This document shows positions 5,912-12,475 of a stretch of DNA of 16,105 nt, piece after piece. This DNA is from an uncultured Muribaculaceae bacterium (lineage in GTDB: Bacteria; Bacteroidota; Bacteroidia; Bacteroidales; Muribaculaceae), in assembly GCA_910579305.1 (NCBI GenBank), contig CAJTTA010000046.1:1-16105 (forward strand), given 5' to 3'. Under the pieces are notes generated by a model. That model did no database searches, was not told the DNA's origin, and saw only the letters and a list, made by a program, of their open reading frames with translations. Position 1 is the stretch's first letter; the number at the start of each line of letters is the position of its first letter. A program made the position numbers and the translations under genes.

Positions 5912-7375
5912 TCATACATCGGATGAACCTCTTACGGCTGCATCATCAGGGGTTGCATCGGAGGCATCAAAGGGAAATGGCAGACCACACAGTTTAACAG
6001 GATTGCCTCCTGCTTCAAGCACGCCATTATTGATCTCATCTCTTCCCGAGGCTTCCTCAAACACATAAAGGTCAAACATAGGGAGTGCCCCGGCTATATG
6101 CTCGAAAAGTGCTGACTGAATGCCTTCATATGGAATCCAGGCCGACGTATTCGTAAAGCAATATATCTGAAATGGTATTCCCGCAGAAGTCTGCTGTAGC
6201 GTATTTACAAAGCAGGTATCATCGTGCGATATATAAGGCGATGAGTCAAGATACATTTTTACATAAGCACGAAACAGGCCGAGATTGGTATCAATTGTGC
6301 CATCGGCAAGACCTGCCGCATTATTGACCGGCTCCTCTTTGCCGGCAGCTTTCTGCTCTGATTTACGGGTAATATATTCTTGCATAAACGGAATAGACTT
6401 CAGCTTCTCAAGCATTGCAGGCGACAGGATCTTAACCGTGTCGGCATCCACCATATATGTGCGGCATATGCGTCTTGTATTACTCTCCTGCATGGAACGA
6501 TAGTTCTGAAACGATCCCGATACAAGTGAATATGGCGGCAACGTGGTAGTGGTCTTATCCCAATTAAGGACTTTTACCGAAGTGAGGGTGACTTCTGTCA
6601 CAGTGCCATTGGCCGTAGTACCATCCACTTTAATCCAGTCACCCACACGCAGCATGTCGTTTTCGGCGAGTTGCACCCCGGCCACAACCCCGAGAATAGG
6701 GTCTTTAAATATCAGCATGAGCACGGCGGCAAATGCTCCGAGACCGGCAAGTAGTGCAGCCGGCGACTTATCTACGAAGATACCTAAAACTATTATTATA
6801 GCTATAAACCACACTATCACCCTTGCCACTTGCGCTATGCCTTTCAATGGAAGATGCTTTTTGTTCTCACGCGAATCTATCCGTTGCCATATTACATTGA
6901 TAAGTGTGCTTAAGGCAAGAGCCACACAGCATACTATATATATGCCAAGCAACTTCTCAAACCAATGAATGCCTGCCGAATCAGTAGTAAGAGCAAATTG
7001 CATGAGCAACAAAACCATTACCGGTGGTATTATGCGTGTAAGCTTGGTAAAGAAGCGGTCTTTAGTAAGGAGCATCATGAAGGAAAATGGATGGCGTCGG
7101 GTAACGTATCTTACTATTCCTATCACCACCCACTTTATGGCGGCACCTATCAAAAAGGCGATCACGACCACTAATATTACATAAAGCAGACTTATTACGT
7201 TCTCATCTTCTGAAAGGCCGAAAATGTGTGTGATGAATTTTACTATATCCATGATTAATCCCGCAATGAAATGCGTGCTTTCGTTAGCTATATGAGGAAG
7301 CTTGATTTCCGGGCTGAAAGAGCCTGTCGCTCCATGGTCGACTGCAATATGAAGAAGGGGGAATAACATAGGCAT
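5912..7375 (-). CDS. ybdG: YbdG-like MscS-family mechanosensitive channel
   Basis: A 487-residue inner-membrane channel releasing solutes on hypoosmotic shock. Hydrophobic segments cluster at about 60-90, 108-127, 140-160 and 184-204. The pore-lining region and MscS core follow: SPAALLAGLGAFAAVLML, then FKDPILGVVAGVQL, NDMLRVGDWI and TLPPYSLVSGSFQNYRSM. These and the later GLFRAYVKMYL and YCFTNTSAWIPYEGIQS match E. coli YbdG (MscM) closely, more so than MscS itself. E. coli YbdG aligns from Met42 (ATG at 7250-7252), so the first 41 residues are an extension. It has coding-like composition next to very AT-rich upstream DNA, so I keep the longer start, but 7252 remains possible. No clear promoter was found; weak TATATTTA/TATATTTC boxes lie at 7471-7487. 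Confidence 0.9.
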   Translation of the reverse strand: MPMLFPLLHIAVDHGATGSFSPEIKLPHIANESTHFIAGLIMDIVKFITHIFGLSEDENVISLLYVILVVVIAFLIGAAIKWVVIGIVRYVTRRHPFSFMMLLTKDRFFTKLTRIIPPVMVLLLMQFALTTDSAGIHWFEKLLGIYIVCCVALALSTLINVIWQRIDSRENKKHLPLKGIAQVARVIVWFIAIIIVLGIFVDKSPAALLAGLGAFAAVLMLIFKDPILGVVAGVQLAENDMLRVGDWIKVDGTTANGTVTEVTLTSVKVLNWDKTTTTLPPYSLVSGSFQNYRSMQESNTRRICRTYMVDADTVKILSPAMLEKLKSIPFMQEYITRKSEQKAAGKEEPVNNAAGLADGTIDTNLGLFRAYVKMYLDSSPYISHDDTCFVNTLQQTSAGIPFQIYCFTNTSAWIPYEGIQSALFEHIAGALPMFDLYVFEEASGRDEINNGVLEAGGNPVKLCGLPFPFDASDATPDDAAVRGSSDV

Positions 7376-7634
7376 ACTGAATATAAAAAGTAGAGACTGA
7401 GAATATGTTTTGATATAATAATATTAAATAAAGCAGCGGCGACTGTTCAATCCTGCTTCAGACACACGCTGAAATATAGTAAATATACAACAGCCCTTGC
7501 AGGAAAGTTCAATCGCACGGGCAAACAACATAACTTCTTGAAGCAAGAATACATAGCTGTGCTTTAAATATTTTTAACACTCATGCAAATTCTTTTATGC
7601 ACATACGGATAGACAATGTGCAAAGGTTCAAAAA

Positions 7635-7650
7635 TATGTTGTACAACATA
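7635..7650. promoter_or_regulatory. Perfect 16-bp CRP/FNR-like palindrome upstream of ndk
   Basis: TATGTT-GTAC-AACATA is fully symmetric and has the same half-sites and 4-base spacer length as the site upstream of the EF-G2 gene (2310-2325). It is centred about 134 bases upstream of the predicted ndk transcription start and about 267 bases from the MscS gene start, so which gene it would control is unclear. Confidence 0.45.
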
Positions 7651-7738
7651 AAATCCTCCAAACTCTTTATCTACTAAAGCATTGAAAGCCCCGATTAACG
7701 CAACGAAAAAAAAATTCAGGTTTTTTAGGGCTGAAAAT

Positions 7739-7770
7739 TTTGGCAGCTTCAAGAGAAATTCATAGTTTTG
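7739..7770 (+). promoter_or_regulatory. ndk promoter (-33/-7)
   Basis: TTTG at 7739-7742, a 20-base spacer and TAGTTTTG at 7763-7770 match both halves of the Bacteroidetes primary sigma factor promoter exactly. Transcription should start near 7777, giving a leader of about 92 bases before ndk. This is the best promoter in the window. Confidence 0.75.
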
Positions 7771-7868
7771 TAGAAGCCGAAGGTAAAATCTTAAAAACTT
7801 TAACATTCCTTGCGGCAAAAAAAAATCATACATTAATTTATCTCGGAAATAAAAATCCTTAAGAACAT

Positions 7869-8336
7869 ATGGAACAGACACTCGTAATCCTCAAGCCATC
7901 GGCAATAGCCCGCGGACTCATGGGCGAAATACTCTCACGCATTGAGCGCAAAGGTCTTATTGTTACCGGCTTGAAGATGATGCAGCTTGATGAGAATATC
8001 TTGAAGGAGCATTATGCTCATCTGGTTGACCGTCCGTTCTTCCCATCCATCGTAGAAAGCATGACTGCCACTCCGGTAGTAGTGATGTGCCTTGAAGGGG
8101 TTGACGTAGTGGCCGTGTTCCGAAAAATGGTAGGCGTGACTAATGGCCGCAACGCAGAACCGGGCACTCTCCGTGGCGATCTCTGCATGAGCGGACAAGC
8201 AAACATAATCCATGCCTCCGACTCTGTGGAAAATGCTCAGATCGAAATCAGACGTTTCTTCAATCCCGGAGAAATATTCGATTACAAGCCGGCTAACGCC
8301 TCTTTCCTTTATTCTGCAGATGAAATGAAGGATTAA
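7869..8336 (+). CDS. ndk: Nucleoside diphosphate kinase
   Basis: A 155-residue cytosolic enzyme transferring the gamma phosphate from ATP to other NDPs, including GDP, through a phosphohistidine. The active site is complete: Lys9 in ILKPSA, Arg85, Thr91, Arg102, Asn112 and the phosphorylated His115 in NIIHASDS. Ala116 stands where Gly is usual (HGSDS), a small conservative change. Length is close to other bacterial Ndk proteins. The gene follows an excellent promoter and is separated by only 6 bases from the peptidase gene downstream, so the two are probably co-transcribed. Confidence 0.97.
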   Translation: MEQTLVILKPSAIARGLMGEILSRIERKGLIVTGLKMMQLDENILKEHYAHLVDRPFFPSIVESMTATPVVVMCLEGVDVVAVFRKMVGVTNGRNAEPGTLRGDLCMSGQANIIHASDSVENAQIEIRRFFNPGEIFDYKPANASFLYSADEMKD

Positions 8337-8342
8337 TCCTTT

Positions 8343-9242
8343 ATGATTATGATGAATTTAAAAAATATACTGGCCGCAACTCTCCTCACTGCCTGTTCTA
8401 CAGCAGTTATATTGGCCCAAAATCCGCACGCAGCGGCACATAAGAAGCTTATTGCCAAGCAATCCGCTCCCGCAGAACAAGTAACCCTCCGAAAGCAGGC
8501 TGAATTCATTGACTTCGGCCAGGATGAAGAGCCGGAAATCGACATTTATACAGAGGGCTGGAACAGCCGCAAGGTAAATCCTTTTACCGAGGCTCAAGTG
8601 CCTAATGCCGCAATTATTGACATCCGAAACTTTGCGATGCCTACTAAGTCAACCAGGGTGACATCGCCATATGGCTACCGAGCACGTTTCAAGCGAATGC
8701 ACAAGGGTGTAGACATAGGTATCCGCAGCAATGATACAATCTATGCGGCTTTCGACGGCAAAGTGCGCCTTACCAATTACGAGGCAAAGGGATATGGCAA
8801 TTACGTGATATTGCGTCACACCAATGGCCTTGAGACCGTATACGGTCATCTTAACAAGTTCCTGGTAAAACCCAATCAGACCGTGCGTGCAGGCGACCCC
8901 ATAGCTCTCGGCGGCAGCACTGGCCGCAGCACTGGCCCGCATCTGCACTGGGAGACCCGCTATATGGGCTATGCCATAAATCCTCAGGCAATTGTCGATA
9001 TTCCTAACCGCCGCACCTATGGCACAACATATGCCTTCTCAAAGAGCACATATACCCAACCGGCTTCTGGAAAATCTTATACCGTAGCTGCCAAAAACAC
9101 TACCAGCTACATTGTGAAAAGCGGCGACACGCTTCACGGCATTGCACGCGCCAACGGTATGGCTCTACGCACATTGCTCTCTCTCAATAATCTGAAAGAG
9201 ACTGATCCTGTACATCCCGGTCAGACTCTACGCCTCAAGTAA
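8343..9242 (+). CDS. Secreted M23 peptidase with C-terminal LysM domain
   Basis: A 299-residue exported cell-wall protein, likely a peptidoglycan endopeptidase or a LytM-type factor. The N-terminus is a signal sequence that can be read two ways: LLTAC18 fits a lipobox, or signal peptidase I could cut at AVILA-Q26. The M23/LytM domain covers about 100-215, with zinc and catalytic residues His120 and Asp124 (HKGVD), His169 (YGHL) and His200/His202 (HLH); all are present, so activity is expected. A LysM glycan-binding domain fills 255-298 (YIVKSGDTLHGIA to HPGQTLRLK). The start could be any of three close ATGs (8343, 8349, 8352); the last gives the most typical signal peptide, MNLKNILAATLL. It lies 6 bases after ndk and a strong hairpin follows. 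Confidence 0.93.
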   Translation: MIMMNLKNILAATLLTACSTAVILAQNPHAAAHKKLIAKQSAPAEQVTLRKQAEFIDFGQDEEPEIDIYTEGWNSRKVNPFTEAQVPNAAIIDIRNFAMPTKSTRVTSPYGYRARFKRMHKGVDIGIRSNDTIYAAFDGKVRLTNYEAKGYGNYVILRHTNGLETVYGHLNKFLVKPNQTVRAGDPIALGGSTGRSTGPHLHWETRYMGYAINPQAIVDIPNRRTYGTTYAFSKSTYTQPASGKSYTVAAKNTTSYIVKSGDTLHGIARANGMALRTLLSLNNLKETDPVHPGQTLRLK

Positions 9243-9263
9243 TTGACATACGACATCATACGG

Positions 9264-9310
9264 AATCTGTCTTTATCCTCCGCACAGACTGGAGATAAAG
9301 ACAGATTTCT
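9264..9310 (+). terminator. Strong hairpin after the M23 gene, probable terminator
   Basis: A perfect 13-bp stem (AATCTGTCTTTAT at 9264-9276, ATAAAGACAGATT at 9295-9307) extends by a further 4 bp (CTCC at 9278-9281, GGAG at 9291-9294) past one bulged C. A T-rich stretch (TTTCTACTTT) follows. It lies 22 bases after the M23 stop codon. A frame open from TTG 9243 runs through it, but a structure this regular argues against coding sequence. Confidence 0.6.
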
Positions 9311-9323
9311 ACTTTCAAAAAGT

Positions 9324-10373
9324 GTGACCGACAATACTGCTATATATCTATTTAATCCAAGCACCGAAATAGCACTGGCTCACAATGGCGCAACATTTAC
9401 TCCGCGCAAGGCCATAATGCTGTTCGAACAACGACTGGCCCTGCTTCCTGCACTGTACGCTAATGAAGGCAGCGCTATCCTCTTGCCTCATTGCTGTGAT
9501 ATTAACGAAGCCAAGGCACTGCCATACTATAATCTTATATCATCTCGCAGCCTCAGGATTATTACAAAAAATGACCTCAGGGGCAGAACTGCCCCCTTTA
9601 ATCCTTGGGGATGGAATCGAGCGCTCGTATCAATGCTTAACAATGCCGGTTATGCAGGCTCATCGTTACCCTCTGCGGAAATGATGGATAATATGCGCAA
9701 TCTTGCTTCCAGGCGCACTGCGGTTGAAATATGGCAACAAGTCTGCAATAAGCATAGCTATGACCGCCAATTTTTCACAGAACGCATCCCTCGGTGTTTT
9801 TCCAATCTCGATGAAGCAGTGGCATTCTCCACAATGTGGCATGAAGGCGCTGTGATAAAATCGCCATGGAGCAGCTCCGGAAGAGGTGTCTTCTTTACCA
9901 AGGATAAAAGCGCGGAACAGATAAGCATGCGTATATCTGATGTGCTGAGAGCTCAAGGGCATGTAATTGTAGAGCCGTGGTGGAATAAAACTATGGATTT
10001 TGCAACAGAATGGCAGGCCTGCGACGGCAACGTGAATCTGCTCGGATTTTCCTTATTCGCCACTGATGAAGCGGGACACTATGCCGGCAATTGCGTTGCC
10101 GACCAGGCAACTATTATTGACTCATTAACAAAGCACACAGAGAAAGACTATTTACTGAAACAGGTCGAAGTGATGGGCAACATATTGAGCGAGGTAATAG
10201 CAAGCAGATATTCCGGCCCATTCGGCGTAGACATGCTCATTGACAGCAACGGACTGATAAATCCTTGTGTGGAAATAAATCTGCGCACTACGATGGGACA
10301 TGTAGCCCTCGCACTATGGCATACATATCAGCGCGAGTTCACTTTTATTCCCGGCAATGAATTGCCTGCATAA
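9324..10373 (+). CDS. Uncharacterised ATP-grasp-like protein
   Basis: About 349 residues from GTG 9324. Nothing suggests export. The N-terminal AIYLFNPSTEIALAHNGATF matches my recollection of a Bacteroidetes-conserved hypothetical family beginning IFNPEHDIALA. The second half looks like an ATP-grasp fold, in numbering from GTG 9324: VIKSPWSSSGRG (178-188) as Lys plus glycine-rich loop, VEPWW (216-220) as the hinge, FGVDML (300-305) and VEINLRTTMGH (316-326) as the metal-binding end. ATP-dependent ligase or kinase activity is plausible, but the substrate is unknown. An upstream TTG at 9243 would add 27 residues, but they would be encoded by the hairpin at 9264-9307; the GTG start puts the conserved IYLFNP motif at residue 7, as in relatives. 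Neighbours do not reveal a function. Confidence 0.75.
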   Translation: MTDNTAIYLFNPSTEIALAHNGATFTPRKAIMLFEQRLALLPALYANEGSAILLPHCCDINEAKALPYYNLISSRSLRIITKNDLRGRTAPFNPWGWNRALVSMLNNAGYAGSSLPSAEMMDNMRNLASRRTAVEIWQQVCNKHSYDRQFFTERIPRCFSNLDEAVAFSTMWHEGAVIKSPWSSSGRGVFFTKDKSAEQISMRISDVLRAQGHVIVEPWWNKTMDFATEWQACDGNVNLLGFSLFATDEAGHYAGNCVADQATIIDSLTKHTEKDYLLKQVEVMGNILSEVIASRYSGPFGVDMLIDSNGLINPCVEINLRTTMGHVALALWHTYQREFTFIPGNELPA

Positions 10374-10453
10374 CGTTATGGAGATCCACCCTGCTTCCTT
10401 ATTGCCTCAGATTTTAAATGCAGCTACGCCCTCTGATATTCGAAAAATTTTGT

Positions 10454-10461
10454 TAAATTTG
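10454..10461 (+). promoter_or_regulatory. -7 promoter box immediately before the DUF2520-like gene
   Basis: TAAATTTG matches TAnnTTTG exactly and ends 5 bases before the ATG at 10467. Transcription would start at or within a few bases of the start codon, implying a leaderless or nearly leaderless mRNA. There is no TTTG at the -33 spacing. Confidence 0.4.
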
Positions 10462-10466
10462 CAGCG

Positions 10467-11198
10467 ATGAGCAAACATTTCAATATCACCGTCATCGGCA
10501 CCGGAAACGTTGCCTCTCATCTTTGTGTGGCTCTTGCCGGAACAACTGATGAACTATATAACATTTCCTCGCGCACGCTTGAAGACCTACCTCTTGACTC
10601 CGATCTATATATTATTGCTGTGAACGATGATGCCATACCACAGGTGGCGGCACAGATGCCTAAAGTGAAGGGAGTCGTGGCACACACAGCCGGTAGTGTC
10701 GACATGCGTGTGCTCTCACCTTATTTCGACCGGATAGGCGTGCTTTATCCATTGCAGACATTCACCAAAGGCGCCGACATCGACTACTCTGAGATTCCCG
10801 TATTTATCGAAGGCAGCGACAATGATTCGGCTGCATTGCTCTCAGATGTAGCCTCGTTATTCTCCCGGCATATATATCCGGCCGATTCCGAGCGCCGCCG
10901 ATTATTACATATAGCCTCCGTATTTGCATGTAACTATGTCAACGGTCTATGGTGCATAGCTGATGCATTGTTGCAACAGGGTGATCTGTCAATTGATGTA
11001 TTGATGCCCCTCATAAAAACGACAGCTGCCAAAATCACACGCATGTCCCCGACACAGGCTCAGACCGGCCCGGCATCTCGGGGAGATACAGGCGTAATGC
11101 TCAATCATCTGCTCATGCTGCAAGACACTCCCTTTCAGGAGATCTATCGCAATTTAGGCAATTACATACTCTCTCAAAGCGGACGTGACCCGATATAA
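10467..11198 (+). CDS. Rossmann-fold DUF2520-type protein
   Basis: A 243-residue cytosolic protein. Residues 6-16 (NITVIGTGNVA) form an NAD(P)-binding Rossmann loop. The middle (VVAHTAGSVDM, IGVLYPLQTFTKG) and the C-terminal motif TGPASRGD with the following NHLLML are typical of the two-domain Rossmann-like/DUF2520 family, related to ProC and F420-dependent NADP oxidoreductases. The substrate is not known. It is slightly shorter than usual for the family. The KdsC-type gene follows after 94 bases and then maf, an order I recall in other Bacteroidetes, suggesting one operon. No promoter was found in the 94-base gap. Confidence 0.85.
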   Translation: MSKHFNITVIGTGNVASHLCVALAGTTDELYNISSRTLEDLPLDSDLYIIAVNDDAIPQVAAQMPKVKGVVAHTAGSVDMRVLSPYFDRIGVLYPLQTFTKGADIDYSEIPVFIEGSDNDSAALLSDVASLFSRHIYPADSERRRLLHIASVFACNYVNGLWCIADALLQQGDLSIDVLMPLIKTTAAKITRMSPTQAQTGPASRGDTGVMLNHLLMLQDTPFQEIYRNLGNYILSQSGRDPI

Positions 11199-11292
11199 TT
11201 CACCGGTTACTTACCTAAGCGTCAAGAACTAATACACATCCGGCCCTATAACGCGCATTTATTCCGCACAATGACTTAAAGCTCCGACAACT

Positions 11293-11817
11293 ATGAGTAG
11301 CATCAATTATGACTTAAAGCAAATCAAGGCGATTGCTTTTGACGTGGATGGAGTGCTTTCTCCTTTCACAATTCCACTTTCCTCCGAGGGAGAGCCCCTT
11401 CGCATGGTCAGCATCAAGGATGGCTATGCCTTACAACTGGCAGTGAAATGCGGTCTTCATCTTTCAATCATCACCGGAGGCAACACTCATGGCGTAAAAG
11501 TAAGATTCTCCTCTCTCGGAATACAGGATATTTACATGGGTGCGTCTCATAAATTGCCGGTTCTCAAAGAGTGGATGGCAAAACATGACTTAAAGCCAGA
11601 AGAGGTGGCATATGTGGGTGATGACATTCCGGATCTCCGTGTACTTCGCTATGTGGGGCTGTCATGCTGTCCATATGATGCGGCTTCGGAAGTGAGATCT
11701 ACATGTCGCTATATTTCCAGATTCACGGGAGGATACGGTGTAGGACGTGACATAATAGAGCAAGTGTTGAAGGCTCATGGCAAGTGGATGAGTGACAATG
11801 ATGCCTTTGGATGGTAA
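11293..11817 (+). CDS. kdsC: KdsC-type HAD phosphatase (3-deoxy-manno-octulosonate-8-phosphatase)
   Basis: A 174-residue HAD hydrolase of the cap-less IIIC type. It likely removes phosphate from KDO-8-phosphate in the lipopolysaccharide inner-core pathway. All four HAD motifs are seen: FDVDGVLS with nucleophile Asp17 and acid/base Asp19, ITGG (59-63), Lys87, and VGDDIPDL (108-115). KdsC hallmarks are IKDGYALQLA (41-50) and the C-terminal GGYGVGRDIIEQVLKAHGKW. Cap-less KdsC works as a tetramer in known cases. KDO specificity is inferred; other Bacteroidetes HAD IIIC phosphatases act on related sugar acids. maf follows 23 bases later. Confidence 0.88.
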   Translation: MSSINYDLKQIKAIAFDVDGVLSPFTIPLSSEGEPLRMVSIKDGYALQLAVKCGLHLSIITGGNTHGVKVRFSSLGIQDIYMGASHKLPVLKEWMAKHDLKPEEVAYVGDDIPDLRVLRYVGLSCCPYDAASEVRSTCRYISRFTGGYGVGRDIIEQVLKAHGKWMSDNDAFGW

Positions 11818-11840
11818 CCCTTTGATACCCACAAATCAAT

Positions 11841-12422
11841 ATGCTACATAATCTAGACAAATATAACATTATGTTGGCGAGCAAGTCTCCTCGCAGAAAA
11901 GAATTGCTCGCCATGCTTGATGTGCCTTACTCCCAGGCTCCTGCCATTGATATCGAAGAGAGGTTTCCTCCTTCCCTCAGGCCTACTGAAATACCGGAAT
12001 ATCTCGCCCGGCTGAAAGCTGAGGCATATGCCGAGCTTATAACCGGCAATGAGATGATAATAACTGCCGACACGGTAGTAATCCTTGGCAATGAAGTAAT
12101 TGGCAAACCAGATAACCCCGATGCCGCCTTGAATATGCTGCTTCACTTATCCGGGAAAGAGCATCTCGTGGTGACAGGCGTAGCCATCACCACATCAGAA
12201 AGACAGGAGACATTCAGTGTGGAAAGCCATGTGAAGTTCGGCCATATCACCCCAATGGAGGCTCGATACTATGTGGAGAAGTATATACCGCTTGACAAAG
12301 CCGGCTCCTATGGCATTCAGGAATGGATAGGAGCCGTAGCTGTAGAAAGCATCCGCGGCAGCTTCTACAATGTGATGGGACTGCCCGTGCACCAACTCTA
12401 CCGGCACTTACAGAAGTTCTGA
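11841..12422 (+). CDS. maf: Maf-family nucleoside triphosphate pyrophosphatase
   Basis: A 193-residue cytosolic house-cleaning enzyme that hydrolyses non-canonical or excess NTPs (YhdE subfamily: dTTP, UTP and modified pyrimidines) to NMP and pyrophosphate. Visible motifs are LASKSPRRKELL (12-23) for phosphate binding, TADTVV (75-80) with the metal-binding Asp77, GKP (88-90), DKAGSYGIQ and the C-terminal GSFYNVMGLPV. Length is typical. The start ATG lies 23 bases after the KdsC-type gene and co-transcription is likely. The TonB receptor gene follows after 42 bases holding two inverted repeats. Confidence 0.95.
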   Translation: MLHNLDKYNIMLASKSPRRKELLAMLDVPYSQAPAIDIEERFPPSLRPTEIPEYLARLKAEAYAELITGNEMIITADTVVILGNEVIGKPDNPDAALNMLLHLSGKEHLVVTGVAITTSERQETFSVESHVKFGHITPMEARYYVEKYIPLDKAGSYGIQEWIGAVAVESIRGSFYNVMGLPVHQLYRHLQKF

Positions 12423-12442
12423 GGCAATGCTGTAATATTACG

Positions 12443-12475
12443 AGTGTTTTCACGTTCTATCTACGTGAAAACACT
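12443..12475 (+). promoter_or_regulatory. Hairpin overlapping the GTG start of the TonB receptor gene
   Basis: A perfect 12-bp stem (AGTGTTTTCACG at 12443-12454, CGTGAAAACACT at 12464-12475) with a 9-base loop. The preferred GTG start codon (12465-12467) lies inside the right arm. A separate 10-bp palindrome, GTAATATTAC, occupies 12432-12441 just upstream. No T run follows, so a translational control or processing role fits better than termination. Confidence 0.6.

Larger units (their letters stand above)
7376..7868. other. Long AT-rich divergent intergenic region (MscS gene / ndk)
   Basis: This 493-base stretch carries the ndk promoter (7739-7770), a perfect 16-bp palindrome (7635-7650), a further ACAACATA half-site (7525-7532), a TATGTT half-site (7404-7409) and a small hairpin TTCTTG-AAG-CAAGAA (7535-7549). 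I see no convincing protein-coding gene or tRNA in it. A small RNA is possible but no terminator-like structure supports one. Confidence 0.6.

Noticed and set aside
7564..7881. A 105-codon minus-strand open frame between the MscS gene and ndk
   Set aside because: It runs antisense through the ndk promoter and start codon, has AT-driven aromatic/Leu-rich composition and no recognisable motif. The intergenic signals explain the region better.
12444..12464. GTG at 12444 as the TonB receptor start
   Set aside because: It adds seven residues before an ideal signal peptide beginning MKTLIRTI and lies in the left arm of the hairpin. GTG 12465 is more likely.
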